Source: Streptomyces pseudovenezuelae
GTDB lineage: Bacteria > Actinomycetota > Actinomycetes > Streptomycetales > Streptomycetaceae
Assembly (NCBI RefSeq): GCF_029892565.1
Contig: NZ_JARXVH010000016.1
Span: 154,400 to 218,399 of the forward strand
Length of the DNA stretch: 64,000 nt
Direction of reading: 5' to 3'
The notes below the pieces were generated by a model. It saw only the letters and a program-made list of their open reading frames with translations. It did not search any database and had not been told where the DNA came from. Numbering within the stretch: the first letter of the stretch is position 1; the number at the start of each line of letters is the position of its first letter. Below are positions 41,146 through 49,884 of the stretch, in pieces. The position numbers were made by a program, and so were the translations under genes.

Positions 41146-42627
41146 ATGTCCGACGCCCTCGCCAGAACCGCCGACCCGGAGGGTTCGGTCGCGCCGCGGT
41201 CGAACTCCGTGGTGGCGGTGCTGGCCTTCGCCGGGATCGTCGTCTCGCTGATGCAGACCCTGGTCATCCCGATCGTCCCGGAGCTGCCCAAACTGCTGGA
41301 CGCGCCCGCGTCGGACACCGCCTGGGCCGTGACCGCCACGCTGCTGGCCGCGGCCGTGGCGACGCCGGTGGTGGGCCGGCTCGGCGACATGTTCGGCAAG
41401 CGCCGCATGCTGCTGGTCAGCGTCGTCGTACTGATCGTCGGCTCGATCATCTGCGCGCTCAGCGAGACGCTGGTGCCGATGATCATCGGACGTGCCGTCC
41501 AGGGCCTGGCAGCCGCCGTGGTGCCGCTGGGCATCAGCATCATGCGGGACGAGCTGCCGATCGAGCGGCTCGCCGGGGCGACGGCGCTGATGAGCGCCTC
41601 GCTCGGGGTGGGCGGCGCGCTCGGTCTGCCGACGGCCGCGCTCATCGCGGACCACTTCGACTGGCACGTGCTCTTCTGGAGCTCGGCCGGCATGGGCGTG
41701 GTGGCCCTGGTCCTGGTCGTGCTGTTCGTGCCGGAGTCGGCGGTGCGTTCGGGGGGCCGCTTCGACGTGGTCGGCGGTATCGGCATGGCGGTCGGGCTTG
41801 TGTCCCTGCTGCTGGTGATCTCCAAGGGTGCCGACTGGGGCTGGACCAGCGGCACCACGCTCGGCCTGTTCGTCGGCACGGTGGTCGTGCTGCTCGCGTG
41901 GGGCGTCTACGAACTGCGCACCCCCGCGCCGCTGGTGGACCTGCGCACCACAGCCAAGCGCCAGGTGCTGGTGACCAACCTCGCCTCGATAGCCATCGGC
42001 TTCTCGATGTTCGCGATGTCCCTGGTCCTGCCGCAGCTCCTCCAGCTCCCGGAGCAGACCGGCTACGGCCTGGGCAGGTCGCTGCTGACCGCCGGTCTGG
42101 TGATGGCCCCGTCCGGTCTGGTCATGATGGCCTTCGCCCCGGTCTCCGCGGCCGTCTCCAAGGCCAAGGGCCCCAAGGTGACGCTGATGATCGGCGCGCT
42201 GATCGTCGCCGCGGGCTACGGCGTCAACATCGTCCTCATGTCCGAGGTCTGGCACCTGGTGCTGGTGTCCTGCGTGATCGGCGCCGGCATCGGCTTCACC
42301 TACGGCTCCATGCCCGCCCTGATCATGGGCGCCGTGGACCCGTCGGAGACCGCCGCCGCCAACAGCCTCAACACCCTGATGCGCTCGATCGGTACGTCGG
42401 TCGCGAGCGCCATCGCAGGCGTCATCCTGTCCCAGATGACCATCAGCTTCGGCGGCGTCGCCCTGCCGTCCGAGACGGGCTTCAAGACGGTCATGGCCAT
42501 CGGCGCGGGCGCGGCCCTGCTGGCCTTCGCCGTGGCCTCGTTCATCCCGCCCCGCCGCCCGGTCGTCCCGGCCTCGGTGGCGCCCACGGCCCCCGAATCG
42601 TCGGCCAGCACGTCTTCGGTGAGCTGA
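41146..42627 (+). CDS. MFS multidrug exporter (DHA2, 14-segment type)
   Basis: 493 residues from ATG 41146 (CGGAGG upstream). Fourteen hydrophobic segments; VMP-type opening SLMQTLVIPIVPELPKLLDA, motif A GRLGDMFGKRRMLLVSVVV, motif C-like SASLGVGGALGLPTAALIAD. Exporter of drugs or a metabolite. Divergent from the P450-TetR operon, which suggests it exports the P450 substrate or product. A strong terminator follows. Confidence 0.9.
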   Translation: MSDALARTADPEGSVAPRSNSVVAVLAFAGIVVSLMQTLVIPIVPELPKLLDAPASDTAWAVTATLLAAAVATPVVGRLGDMFGKRRMLLVSVVVLIVGSIICALSETLVPMIIGRAVQGLAAAVVPLGISIMRDELPIERLAGATALMSASLGVGGALGLPTAALIADHFDWHVLFWSSAGMGVVALVLVVLFVPESAVRSGGRFDVVGGIGMAVGLVSLLLVISKGADWGWTSGTTLGLFVGTVVVLLAWGVYELRTPAPLVDLRTTAKRQVLVTNLASIAIGFSMFAMSLVLPQLLQLPEQTGYGLGRSLLTAGLVMAPSGLVMMAFAPVSAAVSKAKGPKVTLMIGALIVAAGYGVNIVLMSEVWHLVLVSCVIGAGIGFTYGSMPALIMGAVDPSETAAANSLNTLMRSIGTSVASAIAGVILSQMTISFGGVALPSETGFKTVMAIGAGAALLAFAVASFIPPRRPVVPASVAPTAPESSASTSSVS

Positions 42628-42639
42628 CCTGCCCGCCCT

Positions 42640-42674
42640 TGATGGCCGCGGGCGTTGTCGGCCCGCGGCCATCA
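42640..42674 (+). terminator. Hairpin terminator of the DHA2 MFS gene
   Basis: Perfect 14-bp arms TGATGGCCGCGGGC (42640-42653) and GCCCGCGGCCATCA (42661-42674), 7-nt loop, 12 bp after the stop codon. Confidence 0.78.
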
Positions 42675-42789
42675 GACCGGCCTTCCACATGCGCACAGGA
42701 GGCTCGGACGCGCGACGAAGGCAACGCCGTTCAGGGGAAACCCGCCTGCCGCGCGCGTGCCGGCAGGCCCGCGCGTCGACAACTGAGCC

Positions 42790-43770
42790 GTGACCCTCCC
42801 CCTGATTCCGCCCATGCTCGCCACGCCCGGCACCCTGCCACCGGTCGCGCAGGACGCGCGCTGGGCCTACGAGACCAAGCAGGACGGCCAGCGGGTGGTG
42901 GCCTACCTCGAAGGCGACGGCGGTGTGCTGCTGCGGGCCCGGTCCGGGGAGGACATCACGGGCGCGTACCCGGAACTCCGGTCGCTGGGCACGGCGCTGG
43001 GCGCGACCCCCGCCGTCCTGGACGGTGAGGTACTGGCGCTGGACGAACAGGGCCGCGCGGACTTCCAGTTGCTGCAGCCCCGTATGGGACTCGCGCACAC
43101 GCCGGGACGGGCGGCGCGCCGGGCGGCACAGGCGCCGGTGCATCTCGTGCTGTTCGACCTGATGCACCTCGCGGGCCGCTCCCTTCTCAAGGTCCCCTAC
43201 GCGGAGCGCCGCGAGCAGTTGGCGGGGCTGGACCTCGCCGGCCCTCACTGGTCCACCCCCGCCGCACTCGTCGGACATGGCGAACAGGCCCTGCGCGCCA
43301 CCCGCGAGCACGGTCTGGAAGGGCTGGTCTGCAAGCGGCTGGACTCGGCGTACGAGCCCGGGGTCCGCTCCCGTTCCTGGGTCAAGATCCGCAACCTGCG
43401 CACCGAGGACGTCGTCGTGGGCGGCTGGCTGCCGGGCAAGGGGCGGCTCGCGGGTCTGCCGGGCGCGGTCCTGGTCGGCCAGCGGACGTCGGGGCGACTG
43501 CGGTACGTCGGCGGTGTGGGCACCGGGTGGAACGAGGCCGAACGCACGCAGCTCGCCGAGCTGTTGAGGGCGGCCGGGACGGACGTCTGCCCTTTCGACC
43601 CGGTACCCGCGGTGCCGGGCGCGCACTGGGTCGTGCCCCGGCTGGTCGGCGAGGTCCGCTACAGCACCCGTACCCGGGCCGGGCTGCTGCGCCAGCCGTC
43701 CTGGCTAAGGCTGCGGCCCGACCTGGCGCCCGAGGAATCGGCGGCCGATATTCCGGACGACCCCACCTGA
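42790..43770 (+). CDS. ATP-dependent DNA ligase (LigC/LigD ligase-domain type)
   Basis: 326 residues from GTG 42790 (no clear RBS; weak start). Adenylation motif I as ETKQDGQR with Lys about K30, motif III-like VLFDLMHLAGRSLL, motif IV EGLVCKRLDSAYEPGVRS and motif V SWVKIRN. C-terminal OB domain present (VVGGWLPGKGRLAGLPGAVL). Functions in nick sealing, probably NHEJ or base-excision repair. No Ku, polymerase or nuclease gene is adjacent, unlike LigD operons. Confidence 0.9.
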   Translation: MTLPLIPPMLATPGTLPPVAQDARWAYETKQDGQRVVAYLEGDGGVLLRARSGEDITGAYPELRSLGTALGATPAVLDGEVLALDEQGRADFQLLQPRMGLAHTPGRAARRAAQAPVHLVLFDLMHLAGRSLLKVPYAERREQLAGLDLAGPHWSTPAALVGHGEQALRATREHGLEGLVCKRLDSAYEPGVRSRSWVKIRNLRTEDVVVGGWLPGKGRLAGLPGAVLVGQRTSGRLRYVGGVGTGWNEAERTQLAELLRAAGTDVCPFDPVPAVPGAHWVVPRLVGEVRYSTRTRAGLLRQPSWLRLRPDLAPEESAADIPDDPT

Positions 43771-43936
43771 CGCCGGGTCACCATTCCGTCATTCACCGCC
43801 ACTCGCCAACAATTGGGCTGCGCTTCACCACTGGGACGCCTGTGACCTCTTGGCTGGGGCGGGAAAAGCCGGGATGCTGAACTCCCCTTCCCCCCACAGC
43901 CGTTGGGCTGCGCCCGCACACCCCCAGGAGGACGCA

Positions 43937-44713
43937 GTGTCGTCAGAGAAATTCAAGACGCACCGCAGCAGATGGCTCACCGGATTCGTCGGTGCCGCCG
44001 CGCTCGTGATCGCCTTCCCCGCCGTCGCCTTCGCCGCTCCCCCGCCGGCGCTGCCGGCGAACGCCGAGTCCGCCGAGTTCACGTACCAGCCGGCCTTCGA
44101 CTACGACACGGACGGCTGCTACTCCACTGCCGCCATCGGCCCTGACGGCTCGATCAACGGGGGCCTCAACCCGACCGGTGCCCTCAACGGGAACTGCCGG
44201 GACGCCTCCGACCTCGACGACACCAACACTTACTCGCGCTACAAGTGCAACAACGGCTGGTGTGCGTACATGTACGGCCTGTACTTCGAGAAGGACCAGG
44301 CCCTCGCGGGCACCAGCATCGGCGGGCACCGGCACGACTGGGAGCACGTCGTGGTGTGGGTGCAGAACGGCGCCATCCAGTACGTGTCGACGTCCAACCA
44401 CGGCTCGTTCACCGTGCACGCGGCCTCCACGGTCCGCTTCGAGGGCAGCCACGCGAAGATCGTCTACCACAAGGACGGCATCAGCACACACTGCTTCCGG
44501 CTGGCCAACTCCAACGACGAGCCGCCGGAGAACCACAAGGGCACCTGGCAGTACCCGCCGCTCGTCGGCTGGAACGGCTACCCGGCCGGTCTGCGCGACA
44601 AGCTGACCTCGTACGACTTCGGGAGCGCCAACTTCGGCCTGAAGGACGCGAGTTTCGCCTCGCACCTCTCGTCCGCGAAGCCGTCCGGTATCGCGTTCGA
44701 CCCCAACGCCTGA
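43937..44713 (+). CDS. Secreted NPP1 family necrosis-inducing-like protein
   Basis: 258 residues from GTG 43937 with AGGAGG 5 nt upstream. Signal peptide about 1-33 (GFVGAAALVIAFPAVAFAA). The NPP1 hallmark heptapeptide appears as GHRHDWE, followed by HVVVWVQNG. Four or more cysteines for disulfides. In plant-associated fungi, oomycetes and some bacteria, NLPs bind glycosyl-inositol-phosphoceramides and cause necrosis in dicots; many others are non-toxic. Monocistronic with a very strong terminator. Confidence 0.9.
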   Translation: MSSEKFKTHRSRWLTGFVGAAALVIAFPAVAFAAPPPALPANAESAEFTYQPAFDYDTDGCYSTAAIGPDGSINGGLNPTGALNGNCRDASDLDDTNTYSRYKCNNGWCAYMYGLYFEKDQALAGTSIGGHRHDWEHVVVWVQNGAIQYVSTSNHGSFTVHAASTVRFEGSHAKIVYHKDGISTHCFRLANSNDEPPENHKGTWQYPPLVGWNGYPAGLRDKLTSYDFGSANFGLKDASFASHLSSAKPSGIAFDPNA

Positions 44714-44727
44714 CCCGCCCGCTCACC

Positions 44728-44765
44728 ACGACGGCCCGCCCGAGAAACCTCGGGCGGGCCGTCGT
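44728..44765. terminator. Bidirectional hairpin terminator
   Basis: Perfect 17-bp arms ACGACGGCCCGCCCGAG (44728-44744) and its complement (44749-44765) with AAAC loop, between the NPP1 stop and the stop of the convergent MMPL gene. Confidence 0.85.
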
Positions 44766-44789
44766 GCGTCACCGGGGCGCTGGCTGCGA

Positions 44790-46982
44790 CTAGCTGCGAC
44801 GCCCTGCCGGATCGTGGGCGATCGTGTCCCGGCCGGCGCCGGCGGACGGCCCGGTACCGGTCGAACCGCCGGTCGAACCGCCCGACGTGTCCACCGGGCG
44901 GTCCGCATGGCCGGGCCACCAGGCCGCGTGGCCGATCAGCGCGGTGAGGCTCGGCGTGAAGAACATCGCCATCACGAAGGCGGCGACCGCGATGCCGAAG
45001 GACACCGCGAAGCCCATCTCCGTGAGCAGCGCGTTGCCGGCCAGCATCATCGTGGCGAAGGTCGCCGCGAGGATGAAGCCCGCCGCGGCCACGGTCGGCC
45101 CGGCATGGCGCAGCGCCATGCCGGCCGCCTCGCGCGGATCGCGGCCCTCCCGGGCCTCCTCGCGGAGCCGCGCGATCATGAGGATGTTGTAGTCCGTGCC
45201 GATGGCGACCACGAAGAGATACATGATCACCGGGAGCATGAACATCAGGCCCGAGTGTCCCTGCGCGCCCTGGAAGATCCAGACGGTGGCACCCAGGGTG
45301 GCACCGAACCCGAGACCCACCGAGGCGATCAGGTAGAACGGCGCGACCACACTGCGCAGCAACAGCCCCAGGATCAGCATGATCAGCAGGGCGGCGACGG
45401 GGAAGACCGTCCGGTAGTCGTGGTTGACCGCCGTGTCGATGTCCTTGTAGATCGAGGACATACCGCCGACCAGGGCTTCCGTACCGTCGGGGGCGTCGGC
45501 GTGCGCGACGTCCCGCACCCGGCCGACAGCGTCGATCGCCTTGTCCGTCGACGCCTCGTACTTGAGCGTGACGGTGAAGTCGGCGGTCGTGCCGGCCTTG
45601 TTGACCTGGCTCATCTTGGCGCTCGCGACACCGTCGACGGCCCCGAGCTTGTCGGCGTACGCGTCGAAGGCGCCCTTGTCGAGCGGCCGGCCGTCGGTGC
45701 TGGACAGGTAGACGTCGGTGGGGGCGGCGGCGCCCGCCGAGTACGCCTTCTGCATCTCGTCCTGGACGACCATCGACTCCTTGGTCTTGGGCATGGAGCC
45801 CGAGGCCAGGTCGAAGGTGGCCTTGTAGCCGAGTGTGCCGAGCGACAGCGCGACGAGGATGAGGCCGGAGACCGCGGCGGTCAGGGCCGGGCGGCGCTGC
45901 ACACCGCGCCCGAGGGCGGCGAACCGGGCGTTCTGCGGCTCCCGTTGCCAGGTCTTGGAGGGCCAGAAGACCTTCGGCCCGATCAGCGACACCACGGCCG
46001 GGATCAGGGTCAGGCCGGCGATCAGGGTGACGGTGACCGCGATGGCCAGCGCCGGACCCATCTGCTTGAGGAAGCCCAGTGTGGACAGGATCAGCGCGAG
46101 GAAGGCGATGATGACCGCGCCCGCGGCCGAGGCGATGGCCTCGCCGACCCGGGCGACCGCGTTGACCATGGCCTCCTTGGGTTCGTCACCGGCCCGCAGC
46201 CGTTCTCGATAACGGAACATCAGGAACAGGAAGTAGTCCGTGCCCACGCCGAACAGCACGACGATCAGGATCGACGAGATCGAGCTGTTGGCCTGCAGAT
46301 CGAACAGCTTGGTGGCGTACGCGATCAGCCCGTTGGCGATCGCGGCCACCAGGCCGATCGTGAACAGGGGCAGGAAGGCGAGGATCGGCGCCCGGAAGAT
46401 GATCAGCAGGGTCACCAGGATGATGACGAAGGTGCCGATGCCGATCAGCGCTTCACCGCGCTTGGACGAGTCCTGCTGATCCAGGGCCTGCGCGGCGGAA
46501 CCGCCCAGTTTGACGTCGAGGTCCGTGCCCTTGGCCAGCTGTTTGACGTCGTCGCGCAGCACCTTGGCCGCGTCGGCCTGTTTGGGCTGGCCGGCGTTCT
46601 TGCTGTCCATCTGGACCAGGGTCATGGTGTACCTGCCGTCCTTCGACGGCTGGCCGGGGACCACCTTCTGCACCTGGTCGATCTTCTTCTTGCCCAGCTC
46701 CGTGGTGATCCGGGCGATGTCCTTCTTGTCGTCGGCGGTCAGCTTGGCGCCGTCGGTGCGCTGGAACAGCGCGATCGCGGACGGGGTGAAGGCGCTGGGG
46801 AACGCCTTCTCCTGGAGATCCGCCGCTTTGATGGACTCGTAACTCTTGGGCAGGAAACTGCTCTCGTCACTGTTCGAGGGGAGGCCGGGGGCGGTGGCGA
46901 CAATCGCCACCGCCGCTATCAGCCACGCCACGATCGTCCAGACGGGATGACGGACGACAGCGGTGCCAATACTTCGGAACAT
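44790..46982 (-). CDS. MMPL family (RND-type) membrane transporter
   Basis: 730 residues from ATG 46982 (GGAGGA upstream). Twelve transmembrane segments in two halves: TM1, extracellular porter domain 1 (about 40-190), TM2-6 with the GTDYFLFLMFRYRERL signature, TM7, porter domain 2, TM8-12 with the second copy GTDYNILMIARLREEAREGR. Proton-driven exporter; actinobacterial members export lipids, siderophores or antibiotics. Substrate unknown. The short 5' gap has no repressor gene beside it. Confidence 0.92.
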   Translation of the reverse strand: MFRSIGTAVVRHPVWTIVAWLIAAVAIVATAPGLPSNSDESSFLPKSYESIKAADLQEKAFPSAFTPSAIALFQRTDGAKLTADDKKDIARITTELGKKKIDQVQKVVPGQPSKDGRYTMTLVQMDSKNAGQPKQADAAKVLRDDVKQLAKGTDLDVKLGGSAAQALDQQDSSKRGEALIGIGTFVIILVTLLIIFRAPILAFLPLFTIGLVAAIANGLIAYATKLFDLQANSSISSILIVVLFGVGTDYFLFLMFRYRERLRAGDEPKEAMVNAVARVGEAIASAAGAVIIAFLALILSTLGFLKQMGPALAIAVTVTLIAGLTLIPAVVSLIGPKVFWPSKTWQREPQNARFAALGRGVQRRPALTAAVSGLILVALSLGTLGYKATFDLASGSMPKTKESMVVQDEMQKAYSAGAAAPTDVYLSSTDGRPLDKGAFDAYADKLGAVDGVASAKMSQVNKAGTTADFTVTLKYEASTDKAIDAVGRVRDVAHADAPDGTEALVGGMSSIYKDIDTAVNHDYRTVFPVAALLIMLILGLLLRSVVAPFYLIASVGLGFGATLGATVWIFQGAQGHSGLMFMLPVIMYLFVVAIGTDYNILMIARLREEAREGRDPREAAGMALRHAGPTVAAAGFILAATFATMMLAGNALLTEMGFAVSFGIAVAAFVMAMFFTPSLTALIGHAAWWPGHADRPVDTSGGSTGGSTGTGPSAGAGRDTIAHDPAGRRS

Positions 46983-47177
46983 GCGGGGGGTCCTCCTGGG
47001 AAGGAAGATCACCGCAGCCCGGGGAGCGGTCCCTGGCATCGGCGACCCCGACCGGCTCTCAGGGCACTCCTCCCGTCAGCCGGTCGACTGGTTTGTCTTG
47101 GTCCCACATCGTAGTGACCATGACCCACGGGGCGCGCGTCGGTTTCTCTGCGCCGTGGGGTGGGTGCGGCGCGAGCC

Positions 47178-47194
47178 CCCGGGAGCGGCCCGGG
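47178..47194 (-). terminator. Short GC hairpin after beta-propeller gene
   Basis: CCCGGG at 47178-47183 and 47189-47194 separated by AGCGG, directly beyond the stop codon at 47195. A longer weak dyad (CCCACGG/CCGTGGG, 47124-47159) lies further downstream. Confidence 0.4.
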
Positions 47195-48691
47195 TCAGCG
47201 CAGGGCGAAGACCCCTGGCTCACCGGTCGTCGAGACGTGGTTGACGACGACATGACCGCCCGTCACCGGGATCAGTTCGGGACGGATCGAGACGGCCACG
47301 CTCTTGGTCTTCGCCGGCGCGATCCGTCCCCGTTCGGTCCCATCCCGGTCGAGGAGGATCACCAGCCCGCCGTCCCCGTTGTCGGCCAGGACTCCGATAC
47401 GTCCGTCCGGCTCGCGGGCGAGGCTGTCCGTGGTCAGCGGGTCCGCCTTGTACTCCCACACCTTGCGCCCGCTCTTGAGGGAGTGGGCGACCACCACGTC
47501 GGGCACGAGTTCGTCCCGCTCGGCGAGCGTGATCACCAGATCGTCCATGACGAGGGGCCGGCCCTCCGATCCGCTGTCCGCCCATACGCCCGTCGGAGCG
47601 ACGAGCTCTCCGGCGGGCCCGGACAGCGGTACGGTCACGGTCGCCGCCCCCCGGTCGTCGAAGCCGAGCAGGGCGCGGGTGCCGCGCTGGTCCTCCTCCG
47701 AGACGGCGAGCACCACCGGCGCCACGGACACCACGGAGGCGGTGACCTCCGACTCCACGGGCAGGGGATCGACCCACCGCTCCTTGCCGGTACGGGTGTC
47801 GAGCGCGACCAGCCGCGCGCCCGTACCGCACTGTTCGACCAGGAGCGTACGGGCCGTCGTCGCGCCCACCGCCTTGGCCTCGCAGCTCTTCCTCATGGCC
47901 CGCTGCCAGAGCTGTGCGCCCGACTCGGTGGAGCGGGCCCGCAGCGCGCCGTCCTCCGCGACGACGGCGGTGGAACCGGCGAGCGCGAGACCGCCGTCGC
48001 CGATGCCGTCGCCCGTGAGGGACCGCTGCCACAGCACCTCACCGTCCGAGGTGCGCACGGCGAGGAGGGTCGCGCACGGTTCGTCGTGCTTCCCGTACGC
48101 GATGAGGCCGACGCCCCGTGCGGCGCTCGGGCTCATCGTGCAGACGGCCTCGCGGGTCGGCGCGCGCAGCGTCCAACGCACGGCGCCGTCACGGGCCGCG
48201 TAGGCGGAGAGTCCGTCGATCCGTCCTTGCACCACGGCGTCCCCCAGCCCCCAGGCGCCGGGCTGCTCGTCGTACCGGCCGCCGGTGGCCGGCACCTGCC
48301 AGGCCACGGTCGGCTTGGCGGAGGGGGAGGGCTTGTTCCGGGGCGGGACCGGCTTCGCGGAGCTCTCGTCCGAGCCGCCGGGCCAGCAGGCCCAGAGCCC
48401 GCCGACCAGGCCTAGACATACGGCGATCGCGACAATGCCCCGGCCCCCGGGGGCCCGTCCGGGACGGAGGGCCTTCACCTTGTCCAGCCCTACACCTGGT
48501 CCCTCGGCTCTCGTCCCAGCCTTCGCCGCCGCCTCCACGGCATCCACCGGCCCGGCCTCCCCGTCCCCGCTGCCGACCGCGTCTCCAGCCGTTCCGCGCG
48601 CGTCACCGGACCGCGGAATCCGACCACGCACGATGAATCCCGCCAGGAACGCCACCACCAACCCGACACCCCACAGCAACGCCCACATCAT
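47195..48691 (-). CDS. Membrane-anchored PQQ-like beta-propeller protein
   Basis: 498 residues from ATG 48691 (ATG 48688 also possible). An N-terminal transmembrane segment (WALLWGVGLVVAFLAGFIV), a second about 80 residues later (GIVAIAVCLGLVGGLWACW), then blades with PQQ-type repeats such as DGAVRWTLRAP, DGEVLWQRSL, SGAQLWQRAM, TGKERWVDPL and SGRKVWEYKA. No enzymatic residues identifiable; propellers of this type usually serve as binding scaffolds at the cell surface. Not in an operon. Confidence 0.75.
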   Translation of the reverse strand: MMWALLWGVGLVVAFLAGFIVRGRIPRSGDARGTAGDAVGSGDGEAGPVDAVEAAAKAGTRAEGPGVGLDKVKALRPGRAPGGRGIVAIAVCLGLVGGLWACWPGGSDESSAKPVPPRNKPSPSAKPTVAWQVPATGGRYDEQPGAWGLGDAVVQGRIDGLSAYAARDGAVRWTLRAPTREAVCTMSPSAARGVGLIAYGKHDEPCATLLAVRTSDGEVLWQRSLTGDGIGDGGLALAGSTAVVAEDGALRARSTESGAQLWQRAMRKSCEAKAVGATTARTLLVEQCGTGARLVALDTRTGKERWVDPLPVESEVTASVVSVAPVVLAVSEEDQRGTRALLGFDDRGAATVTVPLSGPAGELVAPTGVWADSGSEGRPLVMDDLVITLAERDELVPDVVVAHSLKSGRKVWEYKADPLTTDSLAREPDGRIGVLADNGDGGLVILLDRDGTERGRIAPAKTKSVAVSIRPELIPVTGGHVVVNHVSTTGEPGVFALR

Positions 48692-48934
48692 CGCCCCGCC
48701 CCCCTGGCGCGTATGCCTCGCGCACTTCCCAGACGGAATGTATCTCCTGCCCGTCGGCCCGGTCACCAGGTCTCACGCTCACTCGGGCGGAGGGAACTGC
48801 GCCGTGAACACCCGTAGGGGCGCACCTGTGTCACAGAACATCAACAGCGCCAACCGGACAGCCGAATTCCCCTCTCTGGCAGGGCGAACCGGCAGCCCCG
48901 TCCGCTGCCGGCACCAACCGAGGAGACACCCGCC

Positions 48935-49855
48935 ATGCCCGAGACCTCACCTTCCGTCATCCGGCGTCTTCGCGGCCGGGCCACGGGACTCGCCGTGGCC
49001 GGTACAGCCCTCGCCCTCGCCGCCCCGCTGCCGGCGACGGCCGGGACCGTCCAGGCCGGTGCCGCCGCGGCCGACCCGGTCTCCGTCCTGAAGTTCACCG
49101 TCAAGGAACGCAAGGACGCCCTCGCCTACTGGACGCCCGCCCGGATGAAGGCGGTCGGGAAGTCCGTAGACCTCGGTCCGACCGGGCCCAAGGCCAAGCC
49201 GTGGACGGGCACCGAGCTGAAGACCGTGGGCCGGCTCTTCTTCGTCAACGCGCGGGGCTACGACACCTGGTGCACGGCCACGGCGGTGACGAGCGCCAAC
49301 CGCTCCGCCGTGATGACCGCGGCCCACTGCGTGCGCCTGGGCTCGTCTCCCGGCAACACCAACACCTCGATGGTGTTCGTCCCCGGCTACCACAAGGGCA
49401 AGAAGCCGTACGGCGTGTTCGCGGTCCGCAACGCCGCGACCCCGCGCACCTGGGAGAAGGACTCCACCGACGACCTGGCCACGCTGACCGTCGACTTGGA
49501 CAAGAGCCGACGCAAGCTGACCGACGTCGTGGGCGGCCAGGCCATCGCCTTCAACCGCCCCGTCGGCGCCACGATCTCCGCCTTCGGCTACTCCGCCACC
49601 CACCCGCAGCTCGGCGAGGAACTCCTGCGCTGCGTCGGCAAACCGAAGAAGAAGCTCGGCCTGCAGGCCATCCCCTGTGACCTGACCGGCGGCTCCAGCG
49701 GCGGCCCGTGGCTGGCCGGCTTCAACGCCACCACCGGCAAGGGCACCCTCGTCTCGGTCAACAGCGGCCTGGACTCCCTGACACCGACCGAGATGCAGGG
49801 AGAGATCTTCGGGTCGCTGGCCAAGAAGGTGTACGACCGGGCCCAGAACAGCTGA
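48935..49855 (+). CDS. Secreted trypsin-like serine protease (glutamyl endopeptidase-like)
   Basis: 306 residues from ATG 48935 (GAGGAGA upstream). Signal peptide with Arg-rich start (RRLRGRATGLAVAGTALALA) and a short propeptide. Chymotrypsin-fold triad: His in MTAAHCVRLG, Asp in STDDLATLTV, Ser in CDLTGGSSGGPWLAG; two disulfide cysteine pairs expected. Resembles the V8/Streptomyces trypsin-like hydrolases with a minimal pro-region. Extracellular. Convergent with the ArsR-type regulator. Confidence 0.9.
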   Translation: MPETSPSVIRRLRGRATGLAVAGTALALAAPLPATAGTVQAGAAAADPVSVLKFTVKERKDALAYWTPARMKAVGKSVDLGPTGPKAKPWTGTELKTVGRLFFVNARGYDTWCTATAVTSANRSAVMTAAHCVRLGSSPGNTNTSMVFVPGYHKGKKPYGVFAVRNAATPRTWEKDSTDDLATLTVDLDKSRRKLTDVVGGQAIAFNRPVGATISAFGYSATHPQLGEELLRCVGKPKKKLGLQAIPCDLTGGSSGGPWLAGFNATTGKGTLVSVNSGLDSLTPTEMQGEIFGSLAKKVYDRAQNS

Positions 49856-49884
49856 CGCCGGGGTCCCATCTCGACCGCCAGGGA

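Noticed and set aside
41038..43626. 862-codon minus-strand open frame opposite the DHA2 MFS and DNA ligase genes
   Set aside because: Shadow frame: His/Arg/Gln-rich low-complexity translation without domains; both opposite genes are certain.
44814..47114. 766-codon plus-strand open frame opposite the MMPL gene
   Set aside because: Antisense shadow of a clear membrane transporter; translation is repetitive and Gly/Arg/Asp-rich.
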